From Hyphomicrobiales bacterium (GTDB lineage Bacteria; Pseudomonadota; Alphaproteobacteria; Rhizobiales; Rhizobiaceae): a stretch of DNA of 53,056 nt. How positions within the stretch are numbered: the stretch's first letter is position 1; every line of letters begins with the position of its first letter. Where the stretch lies: positions 212,838 through 265,893 of the forward strand of contig UCMS01000004.1 in assembly GCA_900473805.1 (NCBI GenBank), given 5' to 3'. The position numbers were made by a program, and so were the translations under genes. The notes under the pieces are model-generated. The model saw nothing but the letters and a program-made list of their open reading frames with translations, searched no databases and was not told the DNA's origin. Shown here one piece after another: positions 43,331 through 51,722 of the stretch.

Positions 43331-45159
43331 TGGACGAAATCGCCTATCGTCTAGCTCAATTGGCTGATGGTTTCGGTCTCTCGCAGGAAGCAGAATTGCG
43401 GAGCCTTGCTGAGCAACGAGGTTTGATGCTTCGCCGTGTCCGGATGCATGAAAGGCAATGGTGGAAGCGCGATCTCGGGATCCTTCTTGCATGGCATACG
43501 GTGAGACGAGAGTTCGTCGTGATCCATACCCGTTGCCGTGGATTGCCATTTTCTGTGACCGTCGGTGGCCGTCGACATTCCCTATCTGAAGCCGATTGCG
43601 GAGCGCTGCACTCAGACATGCTGGCTCTTGTCGTTCCGCAGGGGCGCCCGGTTCCAGTGAGCCTCTTTGCTGCCGCGCTTGGCGTCACGGTTGCGGCAGA
43701 GGTTGTGATCCTCTCGGTCTTTGCCGGTCAATCACAGGGGGGGCGGGCGGTCTTGATTTTGCTTCTGGCCGGTCTCGCATTGGTCCTGGCGCGCGCCGCC
43801 TACGCGGTCTTGTCCTCGCGGGCATCCATCTTGCTCGGATGGCATCTTCATGACCAACTTTGGAGCGAAGCTTTGGATCGCGGCCTGACAATCCTTCAGA
43901 ACTCCACGTCATCCGACTACGCGCAGTCGATGCGGTCCTTGCTAAAGAGACGTGTGAGAGGTTTGTGCGGGACGCTCTCCCTTCCGATGGGGCTTGCCAC
44001 GCTTCTTCCCGGCCTTCTCCTTGTCGGGGTTTCATCGCCGCAACTGGTGCTTCTCTTCAGCCTCGTTTGGGCGCCGTTGTCATTGGTTGCGATAACGGCC
44101 CGCTATCTGCTTGCGAGGGTCGAAAGCCAGCAAGAGCAGGGGTTGGGTGTTGCCCAGAAACGACTGGATCTGGTCGCGCGGATCAACTTGGGTTTGCGTC
44201 CACTCGGTGCCGAGACCTTTGCATTGAACCGTCTGGAGGCTGCCGCAAACAGTCGGAAGAGACTTGCGCGCCGAGCAAGAGGTCTCCTTCAGACGGCGGT
44301 GGCATGCGAGACCTTGCTGGTAGTGCTGACCGGCGCAACATCCGTTGCCGTCTCAACGCAAATGCCCACTACGGCTCTGGTCACTGCGGCTGGTTTGATG
44401 GTTGCAGTTGGACTGGTGGAAGTCGGCCGTTCCCTTGTGGCGATGGTTTCGGCAGGGAGATCGGCGGAGCAGACGAAGGCCTCCGACAGCCTGGGGCCAA
44501 ATTTCCAGTCCGGCGGCGAAGAAGTGCTCGAATCGATCGAGCTAAAGGGTGTCACCTTCCGACATTCCGGCGCTTCTGCACCCTTGTTCAAACCTACAGA
44601 TCTCCTCATCAGGCGAGGCGAAATCGTTGCCGTAACAGGCCCGTCCGGCGCGGGAAAATCGACGCTATTGAGGCTTGCCCTGGGCCTTTTGCAGCCGTCG
44701 GATGGTGAGTTGAGGATCAACGGAAAACCGGCATCCACGCTGGACCATAAAGCGTGGCGTAGGCAGGTTGGTGTCGTTCTTCAGGACGAGCATGTTCCCG
44801 TGGAAACGATCAAGTCCTTCTTGCTGGGCATGAGCGCCCTCCGCTTTGAGGCCGCGCTCGACGACCTCGATATGCTTGGGCTTCTCCAGGAGATCGAAGC
44901 TCTGCCGATGGGCATTCAGACTGTTCTCGCCGAGGGGATGATCCCGGCGGGTTTGATGGAACGCCTGCAGATTGCCAGGGTCCTCCTGCGCCGCCCCGCA
45001 CTGCTGGTCTTGGACGAAGCGACGACTGGTCTTGATGAAGCGGTGCAGACCAAGCTTTTGACGGATTTGCGTATGGCTGGAATCGGCGTGTTGATCGCGA
45101 CCCATCGCGAAAGCGCGGTCGCCATCGCCGACAGGCGCGTCAAGGTCGTTCCCATATGA
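43330..45159 (+). CDS. ABC half-exporter, partner of the C39-ABC subunit
   Basis: 609 aa. N-terminal ~110 residues (ERQWWKRDLGILLAWHTVRR, RGLPFSVTVGGRRHSLSEAD) lack C39 residues and resemble a stretch in the large NHLM ABC protein. Membrane domain ~115-380. ATPase domain from ~400: GPSGAGKST at 437-445, Walker B LLVLDEATTGLD with Glu563, H-loop THR with His592, all canonical, while the signature is IPAGL (538-542) instead of LSGGQ. These defects complement those of the preceding gene, with which it overlaps by 1 bp. Stop at 45159 lies 92 bp from the convergent NHLP precursor. Confidence 0.93.
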   Translation: MDEIAYRLAQLADGFGLSQEAELRSLAEQRGLMLRRVRMHERQWWKRDLGILLAWHTVRREFVVIHTRCRGLPFSVTVGGRRHSLSEADCGALHSDMLALVVPQGRPVPVSLFAAALGVTVAAEVVILSVFAGQSQGGRAVLILLLAGLALVLARAAYAVLSSRASILLGWHLHDQLWSEALDRGLTILQNSTSSDYAQSMRSLLKRRVRGLCGTLSLPMGLATLLPGLLLVGVSSPQLVLLFSLVWAPLSLVAITARYLLARVESQQEQGLGVAQKRLDLVARINLGLRPLGAETFALNRLEAAANSRKRLARRARGLLQTAVACETLLVVLTGATSVAVSTQMPTTALVTAAGLMVAVGLVEVGRSLVAMVSAGRSAEQTKASDSLGPNFQSGGEEVLESIELKGVTFRHSGASAPLFKPTDLLIRRGEIVAVTGPSGAGKSTLLRLALGLLQPSDGELRINGKPASTLDHKAWRRQVGVVLQDEHVPVETIKSFLLGMSALRFEAALDDLDMLGLLQEIEALPMGIQTVLAEGMIPAGLMERLQIARVLLRRPALLVLDEATTGLDEAVQTKLLTDLRMAGIGVLIATHRESAVAIADRRVKVVPI

Positions 45160-45206
45160 ACGGACTTGTAATCTGCGCTGTCGGCTCTTGGCGTATGGTC
45201 AGAGAT

Positions 45207-45240
45207 CGGGTCGCTGGCCAATCATCTGCCTGGCGACCCG
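45207..45240. terminator. Hairpin between exporter and NHLP precursor
   Basis: CGGGTCGC (45207-45214) with GCGACCCG (45233-45240), 8-bp stem, 18-nt loop, in the convergent gap. It probably ends transcription from both sides, but no long T tract follows. Confidence 0.4.
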
Positions 45241-45251
45241 TCCGCTCTGTC

Positions 45252-45584
45252 CTACTTCGGCTTTTTGTCGGGGTAGGGAGGGCCGTAAAGAATGAACGCA
45301 CTGAACGAGGTCCCGCCGGATGCAAGATCCAGGAGCTCGTCCGGAAGCTCGTCGAGCTTGAACGGCGCGCGCAGGACGATCGTCGCTTCGCCAGGCTTCT
45401 CTTCAATCACGTTGATCTTGAGATCCTTGAGCGGGTTTTCACGCTCCAGCACCTCCTCCAGAGCCGCATGGGGGTCTTTCTTCAGGCGCTCGCGAAAGCC
45501 AGCGTCTTGGTTGGCTTTCTCGACCACGGCCTTCTCGATGTGAAGCCGCAGGTCAGACATCACATCTGATTGCTGTTGTACCAT
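45252..45584 (-). CDS. NHLP-type RiPP precursor peptide
   Basis: 110 aa. The leader is nitrile-hydratase-alpha-like: IEKAVVEKANQDAGFRERLK, DPHAALEEVLE, INVIEEKPGEATIVL, then FKLDELPDELLDLASGG with the double glycine at 90-91. The core after cleavage is TSFSAFILYGPPYPDKKPK, 19 residues: no Cys, three Lys near the end, three Pro. The ATG at 45584 has a GGTGA 3-4 bases upstream and AAGGA further up. It has its own promoter region, divergent from the second GNAT gene. Exported probably through a C39 transporter of this locus. Confidence 0.92.
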   Translation of the reverse strand: MVQQQSDVMSDLRLHIEKAVVEKANQDAGFRERLKKDPHAALEEVLERENPLKDLKINVIEEKPGEATIVLRAPFKLDELPDELLDLASGGTSFSAFILYGPPYPDKKPK

Positions 45585-45773
45585 GTTGTCACCAAAGTCC
45601 TTCTCAGTGTCCGACTATCCAGACGGGACAAATATCGATGAGCCAACGGCAAGATCAACTGGGCGCTACCCCGTATTGAGCATCCAAATCTGGGCGGATT
45701 TCTTTTGCGCTTTGAAGGCTCATTTGTCGTCTTGTAGATCAATTTCTAGTCGGCAAGGCGCAAGGATTTAAAT
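45585..45773. promoter_or_regulatory. Divergent promoter region of NHLP precursor and second GNAT gene
   Basis: 189 bp, AT-rich for the window. On the - strand TTGATC, a 17-bp spacer and ATATTT read toward the precursor, a weak promoter candidate. On the + strand AAGGA seven bases before TTG at 45774 is the ribosome binding site that decides the GNAT start. Confidence 0.5.
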
Positions 45774-46724
45774 TTGGAACTCGTGCGGGATCGTTTATAT
45801 TTTGTTAACCTTGACGGAATTGCCGATAAGGACCTGCGAGAAGCTTGTGCCGAGCTCACCTGGCGCAGCTATCGGTCCATACTCGACGCTCCGAAAACCG
45901 AAAACCGCTTGGCTTTGGTCGCGTTTTCGGGCGAGGTTCCCGTGGCATTGTGGTTGTCGGTCCAAATGCCGTCCGAAGGCCAGCAGAGAAGCCACTCACT
46001 CTTGTCGCTGGTCGTTGCCGCCGCTTGGCGACGCCGCGGTGTTGCGACCCGATTGATCCAGATGGCAGAGGCGGAGCTTGCTGCTCGCGGCATCTCTCTT
46101 GTGACCACCAGTTACTCGTCGATCCTTCCTGGGGCGGCTGCGATATCAGGCTTGTTGCTCAATCATGCCTGGATCGAACCAAAGGCCGATCGAATCCGCA
46201 TCTGTGGTCGGGTCGGGGACACGGTCACCACGTCCAAGGCGTGGGATCTGCTGCTGAGGCGGCTTCAAAGTCGAGGTATCCGGTATCTCAGCTGGCAGGA
46301 CACCGATTTCGATGTAATCGAGCGGGCTGCGGTCATGGTTGATGCAGGACAGGCGCCGGAATGGTCTGATCCCCGCCCTTGGAGCGGATCTCTTTGCAGA
46401 CAGCTTTCTTTGGCGATCCTGGATGGAAAAGGCGACTTGGCTGGCTGGGTGGTGTGTGAGCCACAGCCAACCCTGAACCGGTGGTATTTTCCCATTGGTT
46501 GGGTCACCCCAACGGAGCAGGATCGCGGGACTTTGGTCGGGGCCTATCTGGAAGGCTCAAGGCGGATACAGGCTAAAAGTGGTCCGTCGGCACTTGCGGT
46601 GCTTGAGGCTTCTCCCAGGCAAGGGCGCGCCTGGAGCCTGTTCGAAAAGCACTTTTCCAGTTTCGCGCTGTGGTCGGATCGCTTGCTCATCTCACAGAAA
46701 ACCCTGTCTGCTGATGGTCCTTGA
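45774..46724 (+). CDS. Two-domain GNAT acyltransferase, RiPP maturase candidate 2
   Basis: 316 aa, TTG start chosen because AAGGA lies 7 bases upstream. Domain 1 has the acyl-CoA loop SLVVAAAWRRRGVATRLIQM; domain 2 carries GKGDLAGWVVCEPQPT, aligned with ELIGWVLAGPSR of the 32834-33817 protein. The two proteins share length and two-GNAT layout but differ strongly in sequence, so each is probably specific for its neighbouring precursor. It is divergent from the NHLP precursor. Predicted to acylate a side chain of the precursor; acyl donor unknown. Confidence 0.82.
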   Translation: MELVRDRLYFVNLDGIADKDLREACAELTWRSYRSILDAPKTENRLALVAFSGEVPVALWLSVQMPSEGQQRSHSLLSLVVAAAWRRRGVATRLIQMAEAELAARGISLVTTSYSSILPGAAAISGLLLNHAWIEPKADRIRICGRVGDTVTTSKAWDLLLRRLQSRGIRYLSWQDTDFDVIERAAVMVDAGQAPEWSDPRPWSGSLCRQLSLAILDGKGDLAGWVVCEPQPTLNRWYFPIGWVTPTEQDRGTLVGAYLEGSRRIQAKSGPSALAVLEASPRQGRAWSLFEKHFSSFALWSDRLLISQKTLSADGP

Positions 46725-46810
46725 GAACTGACCCTTTGGCCTGCCGAACGGGATTCGACTGTGAGCCAAATTGAACCGCACCGGGTTTGCCGGAGGCTGT
46801 TTGGTTGAAG

Positions 46811-49219
46811 TCAAACTCCACCCACACGCAACGTTCTTGCCGTATGCCGATGGCCGTGCCGAACGGTTGCCTCCGCTGCTTCAATAATGGACGCGGTATC
46901 AATGCCGAAATGGGCATAGAGGTCCGATATCGTTCCGGTCTGGCCGAAATGCTCGACGCCGAGGCTGGTGAGCGTATGTCCACGAACAGAGCCGAACCAG
47001 GCGAGCGTTGCCGGATGACCGTCGGTAACGGTGATCATATGGGCGTGTGGGGGCAGGGGGGCGAGCAGGTTTTCCACGTGGCTGCGCGCTGCGGCATGGC
47101 CGTGCCTTCTTGCGCGCTGGGCTGCGGTCCAGCCGGCATTGAGCCGGTCCGCGGACGTCACGGCCAGGACCGCCACGTCGCGATGGCGCTCCGCGAGTTG
47201 GCCGGCCGCCGCCAGCACCTCCGGCGCGATACAGCCCTGATAGGCCAACACCAAGGCTGTATTCGGTTGAGGTTCGCGAAGCCAGTAGGCGCCGTCGACA
47301 ACTCCCTGGCGGAACAGCTCACTGTCGCGGCGAGCTGGCTGTTCGAGCGGCCGGGTCGTCAGCCGCAGATAGACCGAGCCACCGGCATCGTCCCGCAGCC
47401 AGGTCCGCGGGTCGTGCCCACCGTTGCCTTCCCGCTGCAGATAGTCGAACGACCAGTCCATGATAACAGAGAGTTCATCCAGATAGGCCGGTTCGAAACT
47501 CGCCAAACCGTCCTGGCTCATACCGATCAACGGCTGCCCGATGGATTGATGGGCGCCGCCCTCCGGCGCCAGGGTGACGCCCGAGGGCGTGCCGACGATC
47601 ATGAAGCGGGAATCCTGGTAACAGGCATAGTTCAGCGCATCGAGACCGCGGGCGATGAAGGGGTCGTAGACGGTTCCGATTGGGATCAGCCTTTCCCCGA
47701 AAAGCGAATGCGACAGCCCAGCTGCCCCCAGCAACAGGAACAGGTTCATCTCCGCGATCCCGAGTTCTATGTGCTGACCGTTCGGCCCGAAGGACCACTT
47801 TTGCGTGGAGGGGACTTTTTCCTCGTGGAAGGTGTCCGTCCGCGCGTCCCGGGCAAACAGGCCGCGCCTATTCACCCAGGGGCCGAGGTTGGTGGAAACG
47901 GTGACATCAGGCGCCGTCGTGACGATCCGGTGGGAGAGATCGCAGTCACGCCTGGCGATCGCATCCAGGATCTTGCCGAAGCCCGCCTGTGTCGAGAGTT
48001 CGCGATCCTCCAGGAAGACCGGTCCCGGCGATGTGACATGGGCCGCTTCATAGCGCCGAGTGCCCCGGGCGAAGAACGGCACCGTCGTAAGATAGGTCTT
48101 GACCGCCGATCTGTTCTTGATGGCGCCAAACTCTTCCCACTCCTCTCCCGCGGCAACCCCGATGCGGCTCTGGAAGTCCTCCATCTGCGCCTTGGTCATC
48201 AGGCCGGCGTGATTGTCCTTGTGGCCGGCCAGCGGCGTGCCCCAACCCTTGATCGTATAGGCGAGAAAGACCGTGGGTCGATCGTGATCGATGCCGTCGA
48301 AGGTGTTCGTCAGCGTTTCCAGGCAATGGCCGCCGAGATTGTTCATCAGTTCCGACAGTTCCGCATCCGTGCGCCTGTCGATCAGTTGCGTCACGTCGCC
48401 CTGGTCGCCGATCTCGTCGGTCAGGCGTTTTCGCCATGCCGCGCCACCCTGAAAGGCGAGCGCCGAATAGAGCTGGTTGGGGCAGCGGTCGATCCAGTCG
48501 CGCAGTGCCGCACCGCCGGGTTCGCGGAAGGCCGCCTCTTGCAAAGCGCCGTATTTCAGAACTTTCACATCCCAACCGAAGGCGGTGAAGATGGCCTGGA
48601 TGCGCTTCCACAGTCCCTCGCGCACGACACCGTCGAGGCTCTGCCTGTTGTAGTCGATGATCCACCAGGTGTTGCGCAGGTCGTGTTTCCAGCCCTCCTG
48701 CAGGCATTCATAGATATTGCCCTCATCCAGCTCGGCGTCACCCACAAGGGCGACCATCCGGCCCTTGGACCGCGCCGATGAGAAGGCCTTGGCGTCGACA
48801 TAGTCCTGAATGAGCGAGGCAAAGGCGGTGATTGCCACGCCCAGCCCCACCGATCCCGTGGAGAAATCGACGTCGTCGCCATCCTTGGTGCGGCTCGGAT
48901 AGGACTGGGCGCCGCCGAAACCGCGGAAATTGATCAGCTTCTCCCGGCTCTGGTTGCCCATGATATACTGGATTGCATGAAAGACCGGCGAGGCGTGGGG
49001 TTTGACCGCGATACGATCTTCTGGCTTCAGGGTGTGGAAATAGAGTGCCGTCATGATCGACGCCATCGAGGCTGAAGAGGCCTGATGCCCACCAACCTTC
49101 ACCTCGTCCTTCTCCCGGATGTGGTTGGCATTGTGGATCATCCAGCAGGCATGCCAGAGCACCTGTCGTTCGAGATCCTTCAGGATTTGAAGCTTTTCCT
49201 GCGCCATGCCCGATGTCAT
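46811..49219 (-). CDS. Transketolase / pyruvate-dehydrogenase-E1-like enzyme
   Basis: 802 aa thiamine-diphosphate enzyme. Start ATG 49219 has GGAGGAG close upstream. The ThDP motif is GDAELDEGNIYECL ... IIDYNRQ (the GDG-N type); VFHAIQYIMGNQ and GFGGAQSYPSR lie in the first half, and the transketolase-like pyrimidine domain follows (AEMNLFLLLGAAGLSHSLFG). It resembles homodimeric E1 of pyruvate dehydrogenase and the alpha-ketobutyrate E1-like MdeB proteins. No E2/E3 gene is nearby. The divergent Lrp/AsnC gene is a frequent neighbour in rhizobia and suggests amino-acid-responsive control. 2-oxo acid substrate not certain. Confidence 0.85.
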   Translation of the reverse strand: MTSGMAQEKLQILKDLERQVLWHACWMIHNANHIREKDEVKVGGHQASSASMASIMTALYFHTLKPEDRIAVKPHASPVFHAIQYIMGNQSREKLINFRGFGGAQSYPSRTKDGDDVDFSTGSVGLGVAITAFASLIQDYVDAKAFSSARSKGRMVALVGDAELDEGNIYECLQEGWKHDLRNTWWIIDYNRQSLDGVVREGLWKRIQAIFTAFGWDVKVLKYGALQEAAFREPGGAALRDWIDRCPNQLYSALAFQGGAAWRKRLTDEIGDQGDVTQLIDRRTDAELSELMNNLGGHCLETLTNTFDGIDHDRPTVFLAYTIKGWGTPLAGHKDNHAGLMTKAQMEDFQSRIGVAAGEEWEEFGAIKNRSAVKTYLTTVPFFARGTRRYEAAHVTSPGPVFLEDRELSTQAGFGKILDAIARRDCDLSHRIVTTAPDVTVSTNLGPWVNRRGLFARDARTDTFHEEKVPSTQKWSFGPNGQHIELGIAEMNLFLLLGAAGLSHSLFGERLIPIGTVYDPFIARGLDALNYACYQDSRFMIVGTPSGVTLAPEGGAHQSIGQPLIGMSQDGLASFEPAYLDELSVIMDWSFDYLQREGNGGHDPRTWLRDDAGGSVYLRLTTRPLEQPARRDSELFRQGVVDGAYWLREPQPNTALVLAYQGCIAPEVLAAAGQLAERHRDVAVLAVTSADRLNAGWTAAQRARRHGHAAARSHVENLLAPLPPHAHMITVTDGHPATLAWFGSVRGHTLTSLGVEHFGQTGTISDLYAHFGIDTASIIEAAEATVRHGHRHTARTLRVGGV

Positions 49220-49344
49220 CTGTGCTCCTCCTCTACCGTGGTGAAAAGCTATCAGGTGAGATGCGGATTTTCTGGTCTATCTTCGTTGAATTTCCGGCCG
49301 ATTACGGTACCATTTACCCGCAAGCTTGGTGGAGGGGGTAAATT

Positions 49345-49827
49345 TTGCCGGATATCGGTTATGATGCGGCTACGCTGAAACTTCTCGATCTTCTGCAGAA
49401 CAATGCCGAACTCAGCACGGCGGAGCTCGCCGCGGCCACCGGGCTTTCGTCATCGCCCTGCTGGCGGCGGGTCAACGACCTCAAGGAAAGCGGCGTGATC
49501 AAGGGCACGGTGGCGCTCGTGGACGCACAATCCCTGGGGCTCGCCGTCAACGTCTTCGTGCATATCTCGTTGAAGCAACAGGACCGAGCATCACTCGATA
49601 TCTTCGACGAGGCGGTGCGGTCGATGCCAGAAGTCATGGAGTGCTATCTGATGACTGGCGAGGCGGATTATCTCCTTCGCGTCGTCGTCGAGGACCTCAG
49701 AAAGTACCAGGCACTCGTGGTAGATCGGCTGACGACCATTCCCTGTGTCGCCAATATCCGATCCAGCTTTGCCTTGGGGCAGGTCAAGTATACGACCGCA
49801 CTGCCGACCACGCATCTGCGGAAGTAA
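49345..49827 (+). CDS. Lrp/AsnC-family regulator
   Basis: 160 aa. TTG start at 49345, supported by GGAGGGGG 8-10 bases upstream. Helix-turn-helix LKLLDLLQNNAELSTAELAA, ATGLSSSPCWRRVNDLKESG, then the RAM/Lrp effector domain (VNVFVHISLKQQ, MECYLMTGEADYLLRVVVED). Cytosolic, amino-acid-sensing. Divergent from the E1-like gene, which it probably controls together with itself through the 125-bp gap. Confidence 0.94.
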   Translation: MPDIGYDAATLKLLDLLQNNAELSTAELAAATGLSSSPCWRRVNDLKESGVIKGTVALVDAQSLGLAVNVFVHISLKQQDRASLDIFDEAVRSMPEVMECYLMTGEADYLLRVVVEDLRKYQALVVDRLTTIPCVANIRSSFALGQVKYTTALPTTHLRK

Positions 49828-50314
49828 GACGCGACAGAGGTTTGGCACATCGGCAGCTGCGGGCTTTCCTTGAAAGAGCTCCGCCTCATGCGCTCCAATC
49901 GGCGCAACCGGCAGACCGATCTGCTCCTGAAGGCTTGGGAAAGAGAGCGGCAAGGTCTCCGTTTATCGTAAGCTGCACGACGACCGTATCGGTCAGGGAA
50001 AGATGTGTTCCGAACCGTGTTGCGCGTCTCACAGGGACCAAAGCGCAGATCGGTTACATAAGCCGTGCCGGCATTTCCAAATCCAGGCTATAGCCGTGGG
50101 ACGTCTGTCAAAGGTCCCGGTCTCGTGATAGGCTGCGCCACCCCGTAGAACCGCACTCGCGCCATGCAGCCGGTACTGGCGTGCTGGCGCTTGCGAGCGG
50201 TGATCGTGCTCGTAGCCGTTCCTCCATTGGTACCTGGAAACGACAATTGGTGCATCGTACCAAGTCTAGTCCCAATCTTGGTGGGGACAGCGCAGATCGA
50301 GCGTAAATGAGACG
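49828..50314. other. Intergenic region before dusA
   Basis: 487 bp with no intact gene. On the - strand a short coding-like stretch (about 49900-50090: RFGTHLSLTDTVVVQLTING) is interrupted by stops and frame breaks, so it may be a decayed gene; I could not name the family. Just before dusA are GTACC/GGTAC words of unknown meaning. Confidence 0.4.
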
Positions 50315-51379
50315 ATGAAGAAAGTGCCTTTGGTGTCAGTGAATCAACAAAACTCTCGTTATTTCAAAGCTCCCGTCTTCGCCGTGGCACCGATGATCGA
50401 TTGGACGGATCGGCATTGTCGGTTCTTCCATCGGCAGCTGTCGGCCCGCGCATTGCTCTATACCGAGATGGTGGTGGCCGATGCGATCATTCATGGGCCG
50501 CGGGAAAAGCTCTTGTCGTTCAGCGATGCCGAACATCCGGTGGCGCTGCAGCTGGGCGGGTCTGATCCGGCAAAGCTCGTCGAGGCGGTGAAGATCGCGG
50601 CCGATTACGGCTATGACGAGATCAACCTCAATGTCGGCTGCCCCTCGGACCGGGTGCAGTCGGGGACTTTCGGGGCTTGCCTGATGCAGACGCCCGAGGT
50701 GGTCGGGGCCTGTGTGGCTGCCATGAAACAGGTGGCGACGGTGCCGGTGACCGTCAAGTGCCGGATCGGGGTGGACGATCAGGAGCCGGCTGATGTGCTT
50801 CCGGATTTTCTCGCCCGGATCATCGCGGCGGGGGTGGATGCGGTCTGGATCCATGCCCGCAAGGCCTGGCTGAAGGGACTGTCGCCGAAGGAAAACCGTG
50901 AGATTCCGCCGCTGGATTACGAGCTGGTCTACCGGATGAAGCGGGAGAATCCCGATGTTTTCATCGGTATCAATGGCGGGATCTCTGATCTCGATCAGGC
51001 GGTTTTGCATCTGGCCGTCATGGATGGCGTGATGCTCGGGCGGGCGAGCTATCACAATGCGACGCTGCTCACCGAGGTCGATGCCCGCATCTATGGCGCG
51101 CCGGCGGTTCCGGTCGACTGGGATGCGGTGCGCGATGCGATGATCGGGTATGCCGAGCGGGTGATCGCGTCGGGCGGGCGGCTCAACCATGTCACGCGGC
51201 ATATGGTCGGGCTGTTCCAGGGCTATGCCGGGGCCCGGCGCTACCGGCAGATCCTGTCGTCGGAGGCGACGAAGCCGGGTGTTTCGCCGGAGCTAATCGC
51301 CGAGGCCTTTGCGGCGGTCGATATTGCCGGCGGTCCGAAGACACAGGGCGCTTCGAGCACGTCTGCGGCTGCGGAATAA
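50315..51379 (+). CDS. dusA: tRNA-dihydrouridine synthase A
   Basis: FMN-dependent reduction of uridine 20/20a in tRNA D-loops. 354 aa, MKKVPLVSVNQQNSRYF. Markers: FAVAPMIDWTDRHCRFFHR, LLYTEMVVADAIIHG, INLNVGCPSDRVQSGTFGAC with the catalytic Cys region, VTVKCRIGVDD, and WIHARKAWLKGLSPKENRE, which is DusA-specific. C-terminal Ala/Ser tail (GASSTSAAAE) is unusual but short. Monocistronic. Confidence 0.97.
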   Translation: MKKVPLVSVNQQNSRYFKAPVFAVAPMIDWTDRHCRFFHRQLSARALLYTEMVVADAIIHGPREKLLSFSDAEHPVALQLGGSDPAKLVEAVKIAADYGYDEINLNVGCPSDRVQSGTFGACLMQTPEVVGACVAAMKQVATVPVTVKCRIGVDDQEPADVLPDFLARIIAAGVDAVWIHARKAWLKGLSPKENREIPPLDYELVYRMKRENPDVFIGINGGISDLDQAVLHLAVMDGVMLGRASYHNATLLTEVDARIYGAPAVPVDWDAVRDAMIGYAERVIASGGRLNHVTRHMVGLFQGYAGARRYRQILSSEATKPGVSPELIAEAFAAVDIAGGPKTQGASSTSAAAE

Positions 51380-51472
51380 GGTCTAGCGCAGCATTCCGGC
51401 AGATCTTTGGCTTTGCGACGGTCCGGACGGAACATTGGTTTCCCATTCTGTCAGAATCGCCGCCAAAGCAAA

Positions 51473-51496
51473 AATGGCGCCCCGAGGGGCGCCATT
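51473..51496 (-). terminator. Intrinsic terminator of cspA
   Basis: AATGGCGCCCC (51473-51483) with GGGGCGCCATT (51486-51496), 11-bp GC-rich stem; read on the - strand it is followed by TTTTTGCTTT. Confidence 0.85.
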
Positions 51497-51509
51497 CGAA
51501 ATTCTGGGA

Positions 51510-51722
51510 TCAGGCGGCCTGGATGTTGACGGCCTTCGGGCCCTTGCCCATACGGTCCGGCTCGGTGTCGAAGGTGACCTGCTGGCCGTCCTTCAGGGTC
51601 TGGAGACCAGAAGCCTGAAGCGCGGAGATGTGGACGAATACGTCCTTCGCGCCGCCTTCCGGGGTGATGAAGCCAAAACCCTTGTCCTGGTTGAAGAATT
51701 TTACGGTGCCCTTGGTGGCCAT
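51510..51722 (-). CDS. cspA: Cold-shock-domain protein
   Basis: 70 aa single [23 protein letters not shown], then [15 protein letters not shown] and [23 protein letters not shown]1 (KGFGFIT) and RNP2 (VFVHIS) are intact. Binds single-stranded nucleic acid as an RNA chaperone. AAGGA lies 8 bases before the ATG at 51722. The reading frame stays open far upstream but those codons are non-coding. A long 5' region precedes it. Confidence 0.96.
   Translation of the reverse strand: MATKGTVKFFNQDKGFGFITPEGGAKDVFVHISALQASGLQTLKDGQQVTFDTEPDRMGKGPKAVNIQAA

Noticed and set aside
30895..46724. Lanthipeptide or thiopeptide interpretation of the RiPP locus
   Set aside because: No LanM/LanB/LanC, YcaO or cyclodehydratase gene is present and both cores lack Cys.
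46787..48781. 664-aa plus-strand ORF opposite the transketolase-like gene
   Set aside because: Antisense shadow caused by high GC; Arg/Ala/Gly-rich translation without domains, while the minus strand has clear thiamine-enzyme motifs.
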